A DNA stretch of 51,404 nucleotides from JAZRZI01 sp045601325 (GTDB lineage Bacteria > Bacillota_I > Bacilli_A > RFN20 > CAG-826): NCBI GenBank assembly GCA_045601325.1, contig JAZRZI010000003.1:1-51404 (forward strand). Direction: 5' to 3'. Shown in pieces: positions 40,010 to 49,528 of this stretch. A program made the position numbers and the translations under genes. The stretch's first letter is position 1; each line of letters begins with the position of its first letter. Below the pieces are notes generated by a model. It was not told the DNA's origin. It searched no databases and saw only the letters and a list, made by a program, of their open reading frames with translations.

Positions 40010-41905
40010 ATGAGAAAGAAAAAGATAATTTCTATTGCTTCAATTGCAACTATCCTAATCGCAGGATTCTCTGCTTTTAAGGCAAAATCATTCTTCCTTG
40101 GCAGTGCTGATCAATGCATTCATGAAGGATATCATTATGCTAGTAAAGAACCTTCCCACTCCACTAAAGGATGGCAAGAGTTTTGGACTTGTTGCAAATG
40201 TCACCAAGCTTGGCTATCTAATCCAAGTGGAACATTTTTAGAAGGAAGCTATTCAACTATGAGTGGAGGATTAAGCAGTGAACATATTGCTTATATTGCT
40301 CCTACTGGCGGCCAAGAAGTATTTACATATAACGGATACTATGATTCTTTAGAATCATGGACTGATTCTGATGATCTTTTGTCTCAGTTAAGAATTATTT
40401 CACAAAACAACATTAATCCTATTTCTTATTCTTCTGGAGGCAGCAACTGGTTTACCAACCAAACTGCTGACCAAGCATTGGATGATTTTGAATCTGTTGA
40501 TGTTGTTTATTCACCATTAAACGAATTAAAAGCTTCAACAAACACAGGAAGTACTGGTTGGCAAAGAGAACACGCTTTACCTGCTATCTTGATGACTGGA
40601 TTAACGACAAGCAACGCAGTAAAAACCAATGGCATCGCTACTGACTTCCATAATTTGTTTGCTTCATTTGGCTCAGGAAATACTTCTAGAGGTGAGAAAA
40701 ACTATGGTGAAGTTAATGAAGTGTCCGATGGTAATTCATCTTTTGGTGATGATTTAGATGGATATAAGAGCAACACTTCGTTTTTTGAACCTGGCGATAT
40801 GGATAAAGGAAGATTGTCTCGCGCCATTTTATATATGGTTATGATGTATGATGGCATCCAATTAGTCGAAGAACCTGTAACTGTTGAAATGGTCAAATCC
40901 GAAACAAATCCAATAAGAGGTCACGGCAATAGAACAACGATTATCAATTGGGCTACAACTTTCCCTGTTGATAGAAAAGAATATCAACATAACGAATCTG
41001 TTTATAGCACCATATATGAAAAAGATGGTCATGCGCAAGGAAATAGAAATCCTTTTGTTGACTATCCAAACTTAGTAGATTATTGTTTCGGCGACTTAGC
41101 TGATACAGCAGGAAATATATCCGATTTAATCTCGTCTTATGAAACATTAGAAATAGAATCTAACGAAACTAATTGTTATGCAATTAAAAGCGCAAAGAGA
41201 TCATATTTGGTAGGCGAAACATTATCTAATAGTGACATTGAATTTGTGACTGTAAGTAGTGATTTTTCAGTCACTCCAATATCTAACTCTATTAGTAACT
41301 CTTATACATTTACTGATGAAGATGCTTTAAATAAGAAAAAAGAGATTACTGTTAATACTTCAATGAATTCAATCAAATACATTGTTAATGTAGATAAGCC
41401 TGACTTCGCGGCTTGTAATTATCAATACACTTTAACTGGTAAGGCGAGCGGTGGTGATTTGGAAACTGTTAAAGACAAATCAGGACAATATAACGATGTA
41501 ACATTTGGTGGTACATCTTGGCAAATTTATTGGGAGCAAGGTTCGGTAGCCAACAAAGATGCAAATAAAGGAGTTGCCTTTGGTGCTGGTACTTCTAGTA
41601 AACAAAATTCACCTATTAAAAATTTCGTTTTGCAAAGCAAAGATGCTTTCTCATATGATGGAAAAACAAAAATTAAATCCGTTTATTTCTTTATGGATAC
41701 TGCAAGTGGAACAACATTGAATTACACAATTTCAATTGGTGGTACACAAATTGATTCTGGTACAGTTATCTATGATAAAGAAAAAGCTGCTCAATATGGT
41801 ATTACTCTTTCCACACCTTTAGAAGGCCAAATTAAATTGAGCGTTACAAATATTAATAATGGAGCCTTTTATTTAAAAACAATAGGCGTCCAAACAATAG
41901 ATTAA
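40010..41905 (+). CDS. Secreted endonuclease I family nuclease with extra modules
   Basis: A probable exported DNA/RNA-degrading enzyme. Residues 1-25 form a signal sequence (MRKKK then a hydrophobic stretch to about AFKA, no lipobox). Residues 35-68 are a Cys/His module (C36, H38, H43, C61, C62, C64, with EFWTCCKCHQAW). The endonuclease I domain spans about 105-370: catalytic REH (186-188), DFHN (212-215), NTSRGEKNYGE (224-234), EPGDMDKGRLSRA (260-272) and RNPFVDYP. Residues 380-460 and 465-631 look like two beta-rich C-terminal domains, perhaps Ig-like and carbohydrate- or surface-binding. It sits alone before ileS and may supply nucleotides to a cell with limited synthesis. Confidence 0.83.
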   Translation: MRKKKIISIASIATILIAGFSAFKAKSFFLGSADQCIHEGYHYASKEPSHSTKGWQEFWTCCKCHQAWLSNPSGTFLEGSYSTMSGGLSSEHIAYIAPTGGQEVFTYNGYYDSLESWTDSDDLLSQLRIISQNNINPISYSSGGSNWFTNQTADQALDDFESVDVVYSPLNELKASTNTGSTGWQREHALPAILMTGLTTSNAVKTNGIATDFHNLFASFGSGNTSRGEKNYGEVNEVSDGNSSFGDDLDGYKSNTSFFEPGDMDKGRLSRAILYMVMMYDGIQLVEEPVTVEMVKSETNPIRGHGNRTTIINWATTFPVDRKEYQHNESVYSTIYEKDGHAQGNRNPFVDYPNLVDYCFGDLADTAGNISDLISSYETLEIESNETNCYAIKSAKRSYLVGETLSNSDIEFVTVSSDFSVTPISNSISNSYTFTDEDALNKKKEITVNTSMNSIKYIVNVDKPDFAACNYQYTLTGKASGGDLETVKDKSGQYNDVTFGGTSWQIYWEQGSVANKDANKGVAFGAGTSSKQNSPIKNFVLQSKDAFSYDGKTKIKSVYFFMDTASGTTLNYTISIGGTQIDSGTVIYDKEKAAQYGITLSTPLEGQIKLSVTNINNGAFYLKTIGVQTID

Positions 41906-41919
41906 AGGAGATATGCATT

Positions 41920-44679
41920 ATGGATTACAAATCAACATTATTAATGCCTAAATCAAATTTCGAAATGAGAGGAAACTTGAACGTTAAGGAACCTGTTCTC
42001 GTGGAGAAATGGAAAAAAGAAAATTTATATGAAGTGATGAATTTAAATCGCAAAGATGCGAAAGAATTCGTTTTGCATGATGGTCCACCATACGCTAATG
42101 GTGATATGCACTGTGGACATATGTTAAATCGTATTCTCAAAGATATCGTTGTGAGATACAAAAATATGCAAGGCTTCAAAACCCCGTTTGTGTTTGGTTG
42201 GGATACTCATGGTCTTCCAATTGAAAATAAAGTGACTAAGTCTGGTGTTAATAGAAAGACAACTCCAGTAGTAGACTTCCGCAAAAAATGTGAAGAATAT
42301 GCAATAGAGCAAGTCAATAGACAAAGAGAACAAATTAGAAGACTTGGTCTTGTTGGTGATTTTGATCACCCATACATTACTTTGCTAAAAGAATACGAAG
42401 CAAGACAAATTGAAGTATTTGCTGATATGGCGCTTTCTGGATTAATCTACAAAGGTTTAAAGCCTGTATATTGGTCTCCAAGTAGTGAATCTGCTTTAGC
42501 AGAAGCTGAAATTGAATATGCTGATGTTTTATCACATTCTATTTATGTTGCCTTTCCAGTAAGAGATGGCAAGGGTGTAGTTAGCCAAAATGCTAGATTA
42601 GTTATTTGGACAACAACACCATGGACCTTACCTGCTAACTTAGCTATTTCAGCTCACCCTGATTTTATCTATGGTGAATATGAAACATCTAAAGGAAAAC
42701 TCGTTTTCTTACAAGAATTCGCCAAAAAACTTACTGAAGAATTAGAATTAGGCGAAATTAAATTGTTAAAAACAATAAAAGGCCAAGATTTGGAGCTGGT
42801 GGTGTGCAAGCATCCTTTCTATGATCGTGACTCTTTGGTCATTGTTGGAACACATGTCACAAATGATGCAGGCACTGGTTTGGTTCATACCGCTCCAGGA
42901 CATGGTGTTGAAGACTATCAAGTGTGCTTAAAATATCCTGGACATGGCCTTGAACCATATTGTCCTGTTGATGAACATGGTCGTATGATGCCTGGTACAG
43001 GTGAAAGCATTGAAGGCTTATTCTATGAAGATGCTAATGATGCTGTCTTGAAAATCATCGAAGCAAATGGCAGCTTATTGAAACACACAACATTTACTCA
43101 TAGCTATCCACATGACTGGAGAACTGGCAAACCATTAATTTTTAGAGCAACATCTCAATGGTTCTGCTCAATCGAACCTATTAGAGAAGAATTGATTAAG
43201 AAAATCCACGAAGTGAAATGGTATCCATCTTGGGGTGAAACAAGAATGGTTAACATGATTAAAGATCGTGCAGACTGGTGTGTTTCACGTCAAAGAGCAT
43301 GGGGCGTTCCTATTCCTATTTTCTATTGCGAAGATGGCACTCCAGTTATTGATAAAGCAGTATTCGACCATATTCAAAAATTATTTAGAGAAAATGGTTC
43401 AAATATTTGGTATGCAAAATCTGCGAAGGAATTATTACCTGAAGGATATACAAACGAACATTCACCAAATGGTGAATTCACAAAAGAAAACGACATCATG
43501 GATGTTTGGTTTGATTCAGGTTCTTCATGGAATGGCACATTAAGAGAAAGAGGAATTAAATATCCTTCTGACTTATACCTTGAAGGTAGTGACCAATATC
43601 GTGGCTGGTTTAACTCCTCATTAATTGTATCTGTTGCAACACAACACGATTCACCATATAAAAATGTCGTTAGCCATGGTTGGGTTTTAGATGAACATGG
43701 TGAACAAATGCATAAATCCAAAGGAAATGGTGTTGACCCAGTTAAAATCGCTAACGTTTATGGTGCTGATATCTTGAGACTTTGGGTCGCTAGTGTCAAC
43801 TATCAACAAGATGTTAGGATTGGCGACAATTTAATTAAACAAGTTTCTGAACAATACCGTAAAATTAGAAATACTCTTAAGTTTATTTCTTGGAACTTAC
43901 AAGACTTCGATGTTAATAAGCAAGCTACTTCTTTTGAAAAGGTTGATGAGCTTATTTTAGCCAAATTGAACTGCGTAATTAAGGAAGTTGTATCAGACTT
44001 CGATAAATATGATTTCGCAACTGCAATGAGCACTATTATGACTTTTATGTCCACCGATTTGTCTGCTTTCTATCTAGATATATCTAAAGATATCCTTTAT
44101 TGCGATGGAAAAGATTCAAATAGAAGAAATCAAGTCCAAACAGTTATTTATAAAATTGGAGAAGCATTGCTTAGAATGTTAAATCCTGTTTTACCTTTCA
44201 CTATGGATGAATTCAATAATAATATGCCTGGCGAAAGAAAATGGAATGCACAACTTTATGATTATGTTAAAGCAAGTAAAATTGCCGATGAAGAAAAGAA
44301 GCTCGAAGAATATGAGCTATTAAAGTCTATTAGAAACGATATCCTTAAAGCTCTTGAAAGCGCAAGAAATGCACAAATCATTGGTTCTGCACAACAAGCA
44401 ATGGTCGAAATTGAATTAGTTAATAAAGTTGACGAATTAAATAAGATGTTTGCTTCTATGAATCAAATTGCAATTAATCAACTATTTGTTGTGTCTGGTG
44501 TAAAATTTGTTTCTAACTTAGATGCTGAAACATTAACTTTATGTAAAGTTAAAGTAACACGTCATCCTGGTCATTTCTGTGAAAGGTGTTGGAATTATCA
44601 TGATGATGCAATTCTCCAAGAAGATGGAACTTATTTGTGCCCAAGATGTCAAGAAGTAGTAGGAGGATTTAAAGAATGA
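41920..44679 (+). CDS. ileS: Isoleucine--tRNA ligase
   Basis: Class I synthetase charging tRNA-Ile and editing valine. The 919 residues are full length: the HIGH-type motif is in GPPYANGDMHCGHMLN (about 55-70), the CP1 editing domain (about 195-400) has TTTPWTLPAN, the catalytic lysine loop reads MHKSKGN (about 598), then the helical anticodon domain and a C-terminal zinc finger (CERCWNY ... CPRCQ, about 887-912). The loop variant MHKS keeps the second lysine and resembles other anaerobic Firmicutes. AAAGGAG precedes the ATG. No T-box fits in the 14 bases after the nuclease gene. ATGA overlap with lspA. Confidence 0.97.
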   Translation: MDYKSTLLMPKSNFEMRGNLNVKEPVLVEKWKKENLYEVMNLNRKDAKEFVLHDGPPYANGDMHCGHMLNRILKDIVVRYKNMQGFKTPFVFGWDTHGLPIENKVTKSGVNRKTTPVVDFRKKCEEYAIEQVNRQREQIRRLGLVGDFDHPYITLLKEYEARQIEVFADMALSGLIYKGLKPVYWSPSSESALAEAEIEYADVLSHSIYVAFPVRDGKGVVSQNARLVIWTTTPWTLPANLAISAHPDFIYGEYETSKGKLVFLQEFAKKLTEELELGEIKLLKTIKGQDLELVVCKHPFYDRDSLVIVGTHVTNDAGTGLVHTAPGHGVEDYQVCLKYPGHGLEPYCPVDEHGRMMPGTGESIEGLFYEDANDAVLKIIEANGSLLKHTTFTHSYPHDWRTGKPLIFRATSQWFCSIEPIREELIKKIHEVKWYPSWGETRMVNMIKDRADWCVSRQRAWGVPIPIFYCEDGTPVIDKAVFDHIQKLFRENGSNIWYAKSAKELLPEGYTNEHSPNGEFTKENDIMDVWFDSGSSWNGTLRERGIKYPSDLYLEGSDQYRGWFNSSLIVSVATQHDSPYKNVVSHGWVLDEHGEQMHKSKGNGVDPVKIANVYGADILRLWVASVNYQQDVRIGDNLIKQVSEQYRKIRNTLKFISWNLQDFDVNKQATSFEKVDELILAKLNCVIKEVVSDFDKYDFATAMSTIMTFMSTDLSAFYLDISKDILYCDGKDSNRRNQVQTVIYKIGEALLRMLNPVLPFTMDEFNNNMPGERKWNAQLYDYVKASKIADEEKKLEEYELLKSIRNDILKALESARNAQIIGSAQQAMVEIELVNKVDELNKMFASMNQIAINQLFVVSGVKFVSNLDAETLTLCKVKVTRHPGHFCERCWNYHDDAILQEDGTYLCPRCQEVVGGFKE

Positions 44680-45302
44680 ATAATGAAAACAAATTTTTAA
44701 AAGGACTAAAGTGGTTCTTTAATTCATTTATTTGGTTGTTTGTCTTATTCCTTGTTGTTGATGTTGTTACAAAGTTAATAGTTGCTCACAATATGGAAGT
44801 AGGTGACAACATCGTTCTTATTCCTGGATTTTTGAAAATTACATATACATTAAATCCTGCTGCAGCATTTGGTTTAGGCAGTGACAATCCAACCGTCAAT
44901 AGAATCGTCTATATGATTATTGCATCTTTAGGCGTAATCTTTATTGTCTTCTATTTTGTGAAAAAGTATAACAGCTTAACGAGATATGTTAAGGCATGCT
45001 TAATGCTTATTTTAACAGGTGCTGTTGGTAATTTAATTGATAGAAGTTTTTATAAATTCTCAGACTTCTGTGTTGTTGACTGGATTAACTTTTTTGACAA
45101 TGAAGCATGGCATTGGATCTTTAATATCGCTGATTCCTGCGTAGTGGTAGGCGTCTTTATGCTTGTGATTTATCTTATTGTTGATGAGGTTAAAGAATAC
45201 AAAGTTAAAAAAGCTAAAGAACCGGTTGATAATAGTAAGCTTTTATCTAAGACAGAACAAGAAAAACAATCAAACGAACAAGAAAATATAATTGATAAAT
45301 AA
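44676..45302 (+). CDS. lspA: Lipoprotein signal peptidase (signal peptidase II)
   Basis: Membrane aspartyl protease that cleaves prolipoproteins. The 208-residue protein has four membrane segments and the family motifs: DVVTKL in the first helix, TLNPAAAFG near residue 63, GAVGNLIDR (about 111-119, first catalytic Asp) and FNIADSCVV (about 149-157, second catalytic Asp). A charged tail of about 35 residues extends past the usual end. It overlaps ileS by four bases, with AGGAGG upstream, and precedes rluD as in Bacillus. It implies that this cell exports lipoproteins. Confidence 0.95.
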   Translation: MNNENKFLKGLKWFFNSFIWLFVLFLVVDVVTKLIVAHNMEVGDNIVLIPGFLKITYTLNPAAAFGLGSDNPTVNRIVYMIIASLGVIFIVFYFVKKYNSLTRYVKACLMLILTGAVGNLIDRSFYKFSDFCVVDWINFFDNEAWHWIFNIADSCVVVGVFMLVIYLIVDEVKEYKVKKAKEPVDNSKLLSKTEQEKQSNEQENIIDK

Positions 45303-45326
45303 TTAGTATAAAAATAGTAGATATAT

Positions 45327-46232
45327 ATGTTAACATATAAAGTTGATTTATTTTATGAAGGAACAAGACTAGATAAGGCGTTAGTATCGCTAATGACTGA
45401 TAAGTCTAGAAGCTATATTACAAAGCTCGTTGATGATGGGTCTGTTTTTGTTAACGGCAAACTCGCTAAGTCTTCATTAAAGGTTAAAGAAAACGATATT
45501 ATTACCATTGAGATTCCTGAAGACAAACCTTTAAATATTGTCAAAGAAGACATACCTTTGGATATCGTTTATGAAGATTCTGAAATGCTTATCGTTAATA
45601 AACCACAAGGTATGGTTGTGCACCCTAGCAACGGACATTGGGAACATACACTTGTAAACGCTATCTTGAACCATTGTGATGACCTTTCTGGAATTAATGG
45701 TGTTATTCGTCCTGGTATTGTTCATCGTATTGATAAAGACACTAGTGGATTAATTTGTATTGCTAAAAACGATAACGCACATAATTTTTTAGCAGAACAA
45801 TTAAAAGATCACACTATGAATAGAGAATATATTGCACTTGTTCGTGGTGTTATCAAAGAAAATAGTGGAACAATTGATATGCCTATAGGCCGAAGCAATG
45901 GAAATAGGCAAAAAATGGCTGTTGATAGAGAGAATGGCAAACCTGCAACCACTCATTTCTTTGTTTCACAAAGATTTCCAAACCACACATTGATAAGATG
46001 TAAATTAGTAACAGGCAGAACTCATCAAATACGTGTCCATATGTCACAGATTGGTTTTCCTGTTGAAGGCGATCAATTATACTTAGGCAAGACTGCGACT
46101 AAAATATACAAACATGGTCAATTGCTTACCGCGGTTAAATTAATTTTAATTCATCCAAAGACAAAAAAAGAAATGTCCTTTGAAATAGACATTCCTGATT
46201 ATTTTAAAGAAATTATCGAAAAAGTAAAATAA
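45327..46232 (+). CDS. rluD: RluA/RluD family 23S rRNA pseudouridine synthase
   Basis: Converts uridines in 23S rRNA to pseudouridine. The 301-residue protein has an N-terminal S4 domain (about 10-75; SRSYITKLVDDGSVFVNGK) and the catalytic domain with the active-site aspartate in HRIDKDTSGL (about 133-142) and CKLVTGRTHQIRVHM (about 228-242). Order ileS-lspA-rluD (ylyB) is the same as in Bacillus. No ribosome site is seen before the ATG, 24 bases after lspA. The exact target uridines are inferred, not shown. Confidence 0.92.
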   Translation: MLTYKVDLFYEGTRLDKALVSLMTDKSRSYITKLVDDGSVFVNGKLAKSSLKVKENDIITIEIPEDKPLNIVKEDIPLDIVYEDSEMLIVNKPQGMVVHPSNGHWEHTLVNAILNHCDDLSGINGVIRPGIVHRIDKDTSGLICIAKNDNAHNFLAEQLKDHTMNREYIALVRGVIKENSGTIDMPIGRSNGNRQKMAVDRENGKPATTHFFVSQRFPNHTLIRCKLVTGRTHQIRVHMSQIGFPVEGDQLYLGKTATKIYKHGQLLTAVKLILIHPKTKKEMSFEIDIPDYFKEIIEKVK

Positions 46233-46259
46233 CAGAGGTAACTCTGTTATTTTTATTTG
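46228..46259. terminator. Bidirectional terminator between rluD and rnhC
   Basis: AATAACAGAG-GTAA-CTCTGTTATT followed by TTTATTTG on the plus strand and by TTTACTTTTT on the minus strand. The rluD stop codon is inside the left arm. Confidence 0.9.
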
Positions 46260-47182
46260 ATTAATTCTTGTTGAATTGCAACATAATAATTAGAGAAATT
46301 CTTTTTTGCAATTTTATCGAATTCTTCTAATCCATACTGGTTAATAAATTCTTTTGCAAATTTGTCGACTTTTTTAGAAGCACCGAGTGGAATTTTAACT
46401 TTGTATTTTTCTTCCATTTTTTCTAACTCTTTTAAAAAAGAGTATCTAGCGATAACGCTTGCTAATGCAACGCATGGATAATAAGACTCACCTTTTGTTT
46501 TAAATGTTATGTTTTTTACTTGTTCTTCATTAGCGTCGTTCAGATATTTGAAATATGTTTCTGGTGCAACAAATTGATCAACAAAGATATTTACTATTTC
46601 TGAATATTCTTTGTGCAAATTTAATAAAGCTCTATTATGCATTTTTGCTTTAAGCGAATTAAGATTTTCACCCTTTAATAACATTTCGTTATATTTTGAA
46701 TTTGGTAAAGTGAGCTTAGAAAATTTGAAATATTTAGTAAGGATTGGCCCAAGTTTTAAAATTTGCTCGTCATTTAGTTTTTTGCTATCATGAACGCCAA
46801 GTTCCATTAAAAATGGAATATCTGAATCTTTTACAACTGCTGCAACAACAATCATTGGTGCTAAAAAGTCTCCAACACCAACTTCATCAGAACCAATCTG
46901 ATTATCAAAACACGCCCACTCTTCTTTTATTTTTTTCTTTGGTGTAACAATAGTGGCATTTACATCCCAAACCTTTGCTTCTTTTAATGCATTAGTACCA
47001 GCAAACACAACTTTATAGTTTTCTTTCTTTGATGAGTAGATTGTAATTACAACGTTATCTAATTTTGCTTGGAAATCAATGTATTCACCATCATTATCTA
47101 CTTTGAAGTTATGATAAAAATCTTTAATTTTTAAGGTGTCTTCTTTAGCAACAGTAATTGTAACAATTTCATTCATATTCAT
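46253..47182 (-). CDS. rnhC: Ribonuclease HIII
   Basis: Cleaves the RNA strand of RNA/DNA hybrids. The 309-residue protein has the TBP-like N-terminal domain (about 1-85) and the RNase H fold with IGSDEVGVGDFLAP (about 91-104) supplying Asp and Glu, ELGVHDSKKL further on and VALASVIARY (about 236-245). IGSDEVG is the form that separates HIII from HII. No ribosome site precedes the ATG; TATGAT (47194-47189, minus strand) lies six bases upstream, so the transcript may be leaderless. It is divergent from mutS2 across 41 bases; rnhC and mutS2 are near neighbours in Bacillus too. Confidence 0.94.
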   Translation of the reverse strand: MNMNEIVTITVAKEDTLKIKDFYHNFKVDNDGEYIDFQAKLDNVVITIYSSKKENYKVVFAGTNALKEAKVWDVNATIVTPKKKIKEEWACFDNQIGSDEVGVGDFLAPMIVVAAVVKDSDIPFLMELGVHDSKKLNDEQILKLGPILTKYFKFSKLTLPNSKYNEMLLKGENLNSLKAKMHNRALLNLHKEYSEIVNIFVDQFVAPETYFKYLNDANEEQVKNITFKTKGESYYPCVALASVIARYSFLKELEKMEEKYKVKIPLGASKKVDKFAKEFINQYGLEEFDKIAKKNFSNYYVAIQQELIK

Positions 47183-47188
47183 TAGTTT

Positions 47189-47214
47189 ATCATATTTTTA
47201 ATATGTGATAATAT
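47189..47214. promoter_or_regulatory. Divergent rnhC / mutS2 promoter region
   Basis: In a 41-base gap the minus strand has TATGAT (47194-47189) six bases from the rnhC ATG. The plus strand has TGT-GATAATAT (47204-47214), about nine bases from the mutS2 ATG. Neither gene has a ribosome site. Confidence 0.5.
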
Positions 47215-47223
47215 AGTTATCGT

Positions 47224-49527
47224 ATGCAAGATATTTACCAAACATTTGAGTTTCATAAAATTAGAGATTCTATAAAAGAATATTCTAAAACAGAAGTTGC
47301 TAGAGATAACATTGATGATTTAGTAATGTTTTCTTCTTTAGAAGAACTTAGAAACGCATTGGAAGATTTGAAAGAAATGATGTCTATTTGCACTAGATTC
47401 GGTGTAATGCCAATTCAAACAAGCGCTGATGCAATATATTTAATTGATATGGCTAAAAAGACAGCTCTATTAACACCAAGAGATTTAAACCTCATCGCGG
47501 ATGATATTCTAACATCTCAAAAAATAACGAAATTTTTGTCTAAGATTGATGTTGATTATCCTCGAATTAAAGAGAAAGCATCCAAGTTTTTTGATTTGAC
47601 TAATTTGGAAAAAGAAATTCATAGAGTCATCACCAACTGTTTAACAATCGATGATAAAGCAACACCTGAATTACACGAAATTAGAAAAAGTATTAAAAAG
47701 GAAGAAGCTTTGCTTCAACAAAAAATCGCCACTCTTTCTTTCACATATTCTTCTTATTTAAATGACGATAACGCAACTATTAGAGATGGTCATTTTGTTT
47801 TGCCTGTAAAAACAGCTGATAAGAGCAAAGTATTAGGCATTGTTTATGATGTCAGTGATAGTGGCGCCACTACATTCATTGAACCTATGGAAATTGTTCA
47901 AATAAATAACAAGTTGACCGCTTTAAAAGCCGAAGAAAATGAAGAATGTAGGAAGATTTTAAAAGCTTTGACCGCTTTGGTTTTGCTTCAAGAGGGAGAA
48001 ATCATAAATAATAATGTAATTATTGCTGATTTTGACTTTTTAATTGCAAAGAGCTTGTACGCTGCGGAAATTAATGCTGATGTTGCTGAATCCCTTAAAA
48101 ATCAAGAGATTGAATTGGTTAATGCTAGACACCCACTTATTGATGTAAATAAAGTTGTTGCAAACTCCTATAAACTAACATCAGAAGAAAGAATAGTTAT
48201 TATCTCAGGTCCTAATGCTGGTGGTAAAACAGTATCGCTTAAGACCGTGGGATTATTAGTTCTTATGAATCAATGCGGTTTAGCTGTGCCTGCTAGCAAA
48301 GCAAGACTTGGCTATTTTAATCATATTTTCGTTGATATAGGCGACAATCAATCGTTGTCCGATAATTTATCCACTTTCTCTGCTCATATGTCTCATATAG
48401 CCGAAATCATTAACGTTGTTAAAGGCAAAGATTTGGTTTTGATAGATGAACTAGGTACAGGAACCGATCCTAGAGAAGGTGAAGCTTTAGCATATTCTGT
48501 TACAAAATATTTAGAAAGCAAACATGCTCTCTGTATGATTTCTAGTCACTTTGATGCCTTAAAAGAATATGCTTTCTTATCCAAGAACCTTGTTAACTCG
48601 TCAATGATTTTTGACGAAGAAAAATTATTGCCTACATATAAATTCAAAGAAGGTGTTCCAGGACACAGTTATGCTCTTGATGTGGCAACAAGATATGGTA
48701 TTTCACACGAAATAGTGGACGACGCCAAAAAATTCTTAAAAAGTGGCGAAACTAGCGACGCAAATGAACGGTTAAGTATATTGCAAAAGAAAATTGAAGA
48801 ATCTTCTCGCCTTGAGGATGAACTCTTAAGGAAAGAAAGAGAGTTTGAACAAAGGGAAAAGAAACTTGCTAATGATGAGAAAATTATCAAAGAGAGAAGA
48901 GATAATTTGTTAAGCAGTGTCGAAAAAGAAAAGAAACAAATTATTGAAAACACTCAAAAAGAAATAGATGCAATCATTTCTCAAATGAGCAAGGGCGACA
49001 TGAAACTTCATGAAGTAATAGAACTTAAAAAGGAACTAGAAGAATTAGAAACTAATCCTGAAACCATCATTTATGATGAAGCAATTGAATTAAACGATTA
49101 TGTATCGGTCCCTTCTTTAAATATGAACGGAAAAGTTGTGCGCTTGAAAGGTTCTAAAGCTCATGTAGTTTGTGATAATGGCATGGCGTTTGATGTAGAG
49201 ATTAATAAATTACATAAAATTGCCACTCCAAAGCAAACCTCTAAACCAAAAGTAACACATGGATATGATCAATTATTAAAATTATCTGTTGGTCTTGAGC
49301 TCAACATCATTGGTTTAAGAGTGGATGAAGCAAAATTTAGACTTGAAAAATACCTAGATGATTGCCGCTTAAAGCGTTTTTCTACTGTGCGTATAATTCA
49401 TGGTTTTGGTACAGGCGCTTTAAGGAATATGGTTAAAGCATATTTGGACACTCAAAAAGATTTGACATATAGACCTGGCCATATGAATGAAGGTGCAGGC
49501 GGCGCAACCGTTGTAATGTTTAAATAA
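47224..49527 (+). CDS. mutS2: Endonuclease MutS2
   Basis: MutS-like ATPase with a nuclease tail, implicated in recombination control and, in Bacillus, in rescuing collided ribosomes. The 767 residues include the core/lever region (1-310), the ATPase with Walker A GPNAGGKTVSLKT (about 331) and Walker B LVLIDELGTGTDPREG (about 405), a long coiled coil (about 510-610), a KOW-like segment (about 620-660) and a C-terminal Smr domain (about 690-767) with HGFGTGALR. The usual LDLR motif of Smr reads IIGLR. uvrC starts one base after the stop. Confidence 0.96.
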   Translation: MQDIYQTFEFHKIRDSIKEYSKTEVARDNIDDLVMFSSLEELRNALEDLKEMMSICTRFGVMPIQTSADAIYLIDMAKKTALLTPRDLNLIADDILTSQKITKFLSKIDVDYPRIKEKASKFFDLTNLEKEIHRVITNCLTIDDKATPELHEIRKSIKKEEALLQQKIATLSFTYSSYLNDDNATIRDGHFVLPVKTADKSKVLGIVYDVSDSGATTFIEPMEIVQINNKLTALKAEENEECRKILKALTALVLLQEGEIINNNVIIADFDFLIAKSLYAAEINADVAESLKNQEIELVNARHPLIDVNKVVANSYKLTSEERIVIISGPNAGGKTVSLKTVGLLVLMNQCGLAVPASKARLGYFNHIFVDIGDNQSLSDNLSTFSAHMSHIAEIINVVKGKDLVLIDELGTGTDPREGEALAYSVTKYLESKHALCMISSHFDALKEYAFLSKNLVNSSMIFDEEKLLPTYKFKEGVPGHSYALDVATRYGISHEIVDDAKKFLKSGETSDANERLSILQKKIEESSRLEDELLRKEREFEQREKKLANDEKIIKERRDNLLSSVEKEKKQIIENTQKEIDAIISQMSKGDMKLHEVIELKKELEELETNPETIIYDEAIELNDYVSVPSLNMNGKVVRLKGSKAHVVCDNGMAFDVEINKLHKIATPKQTSKPKVTHGYDQLLKLSVGLELNIIGLRVDEAKFRLEKYLDDCRLKRFSTVRIIHGFGTGALRNMVKAYLDTQKDLTYRPGHMNEGAGGATVVMFK

Positions 49528-49528
49528 T

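Noticed and set aside
43714..43734. A damaged KMSKS loop in IleRS (MHKSKGN)
   Set aside because: The second lysine is kept, and to my recollection the MHKS form occurs in IleRS of other anaerobic Firmicutes, so it is not a defect.
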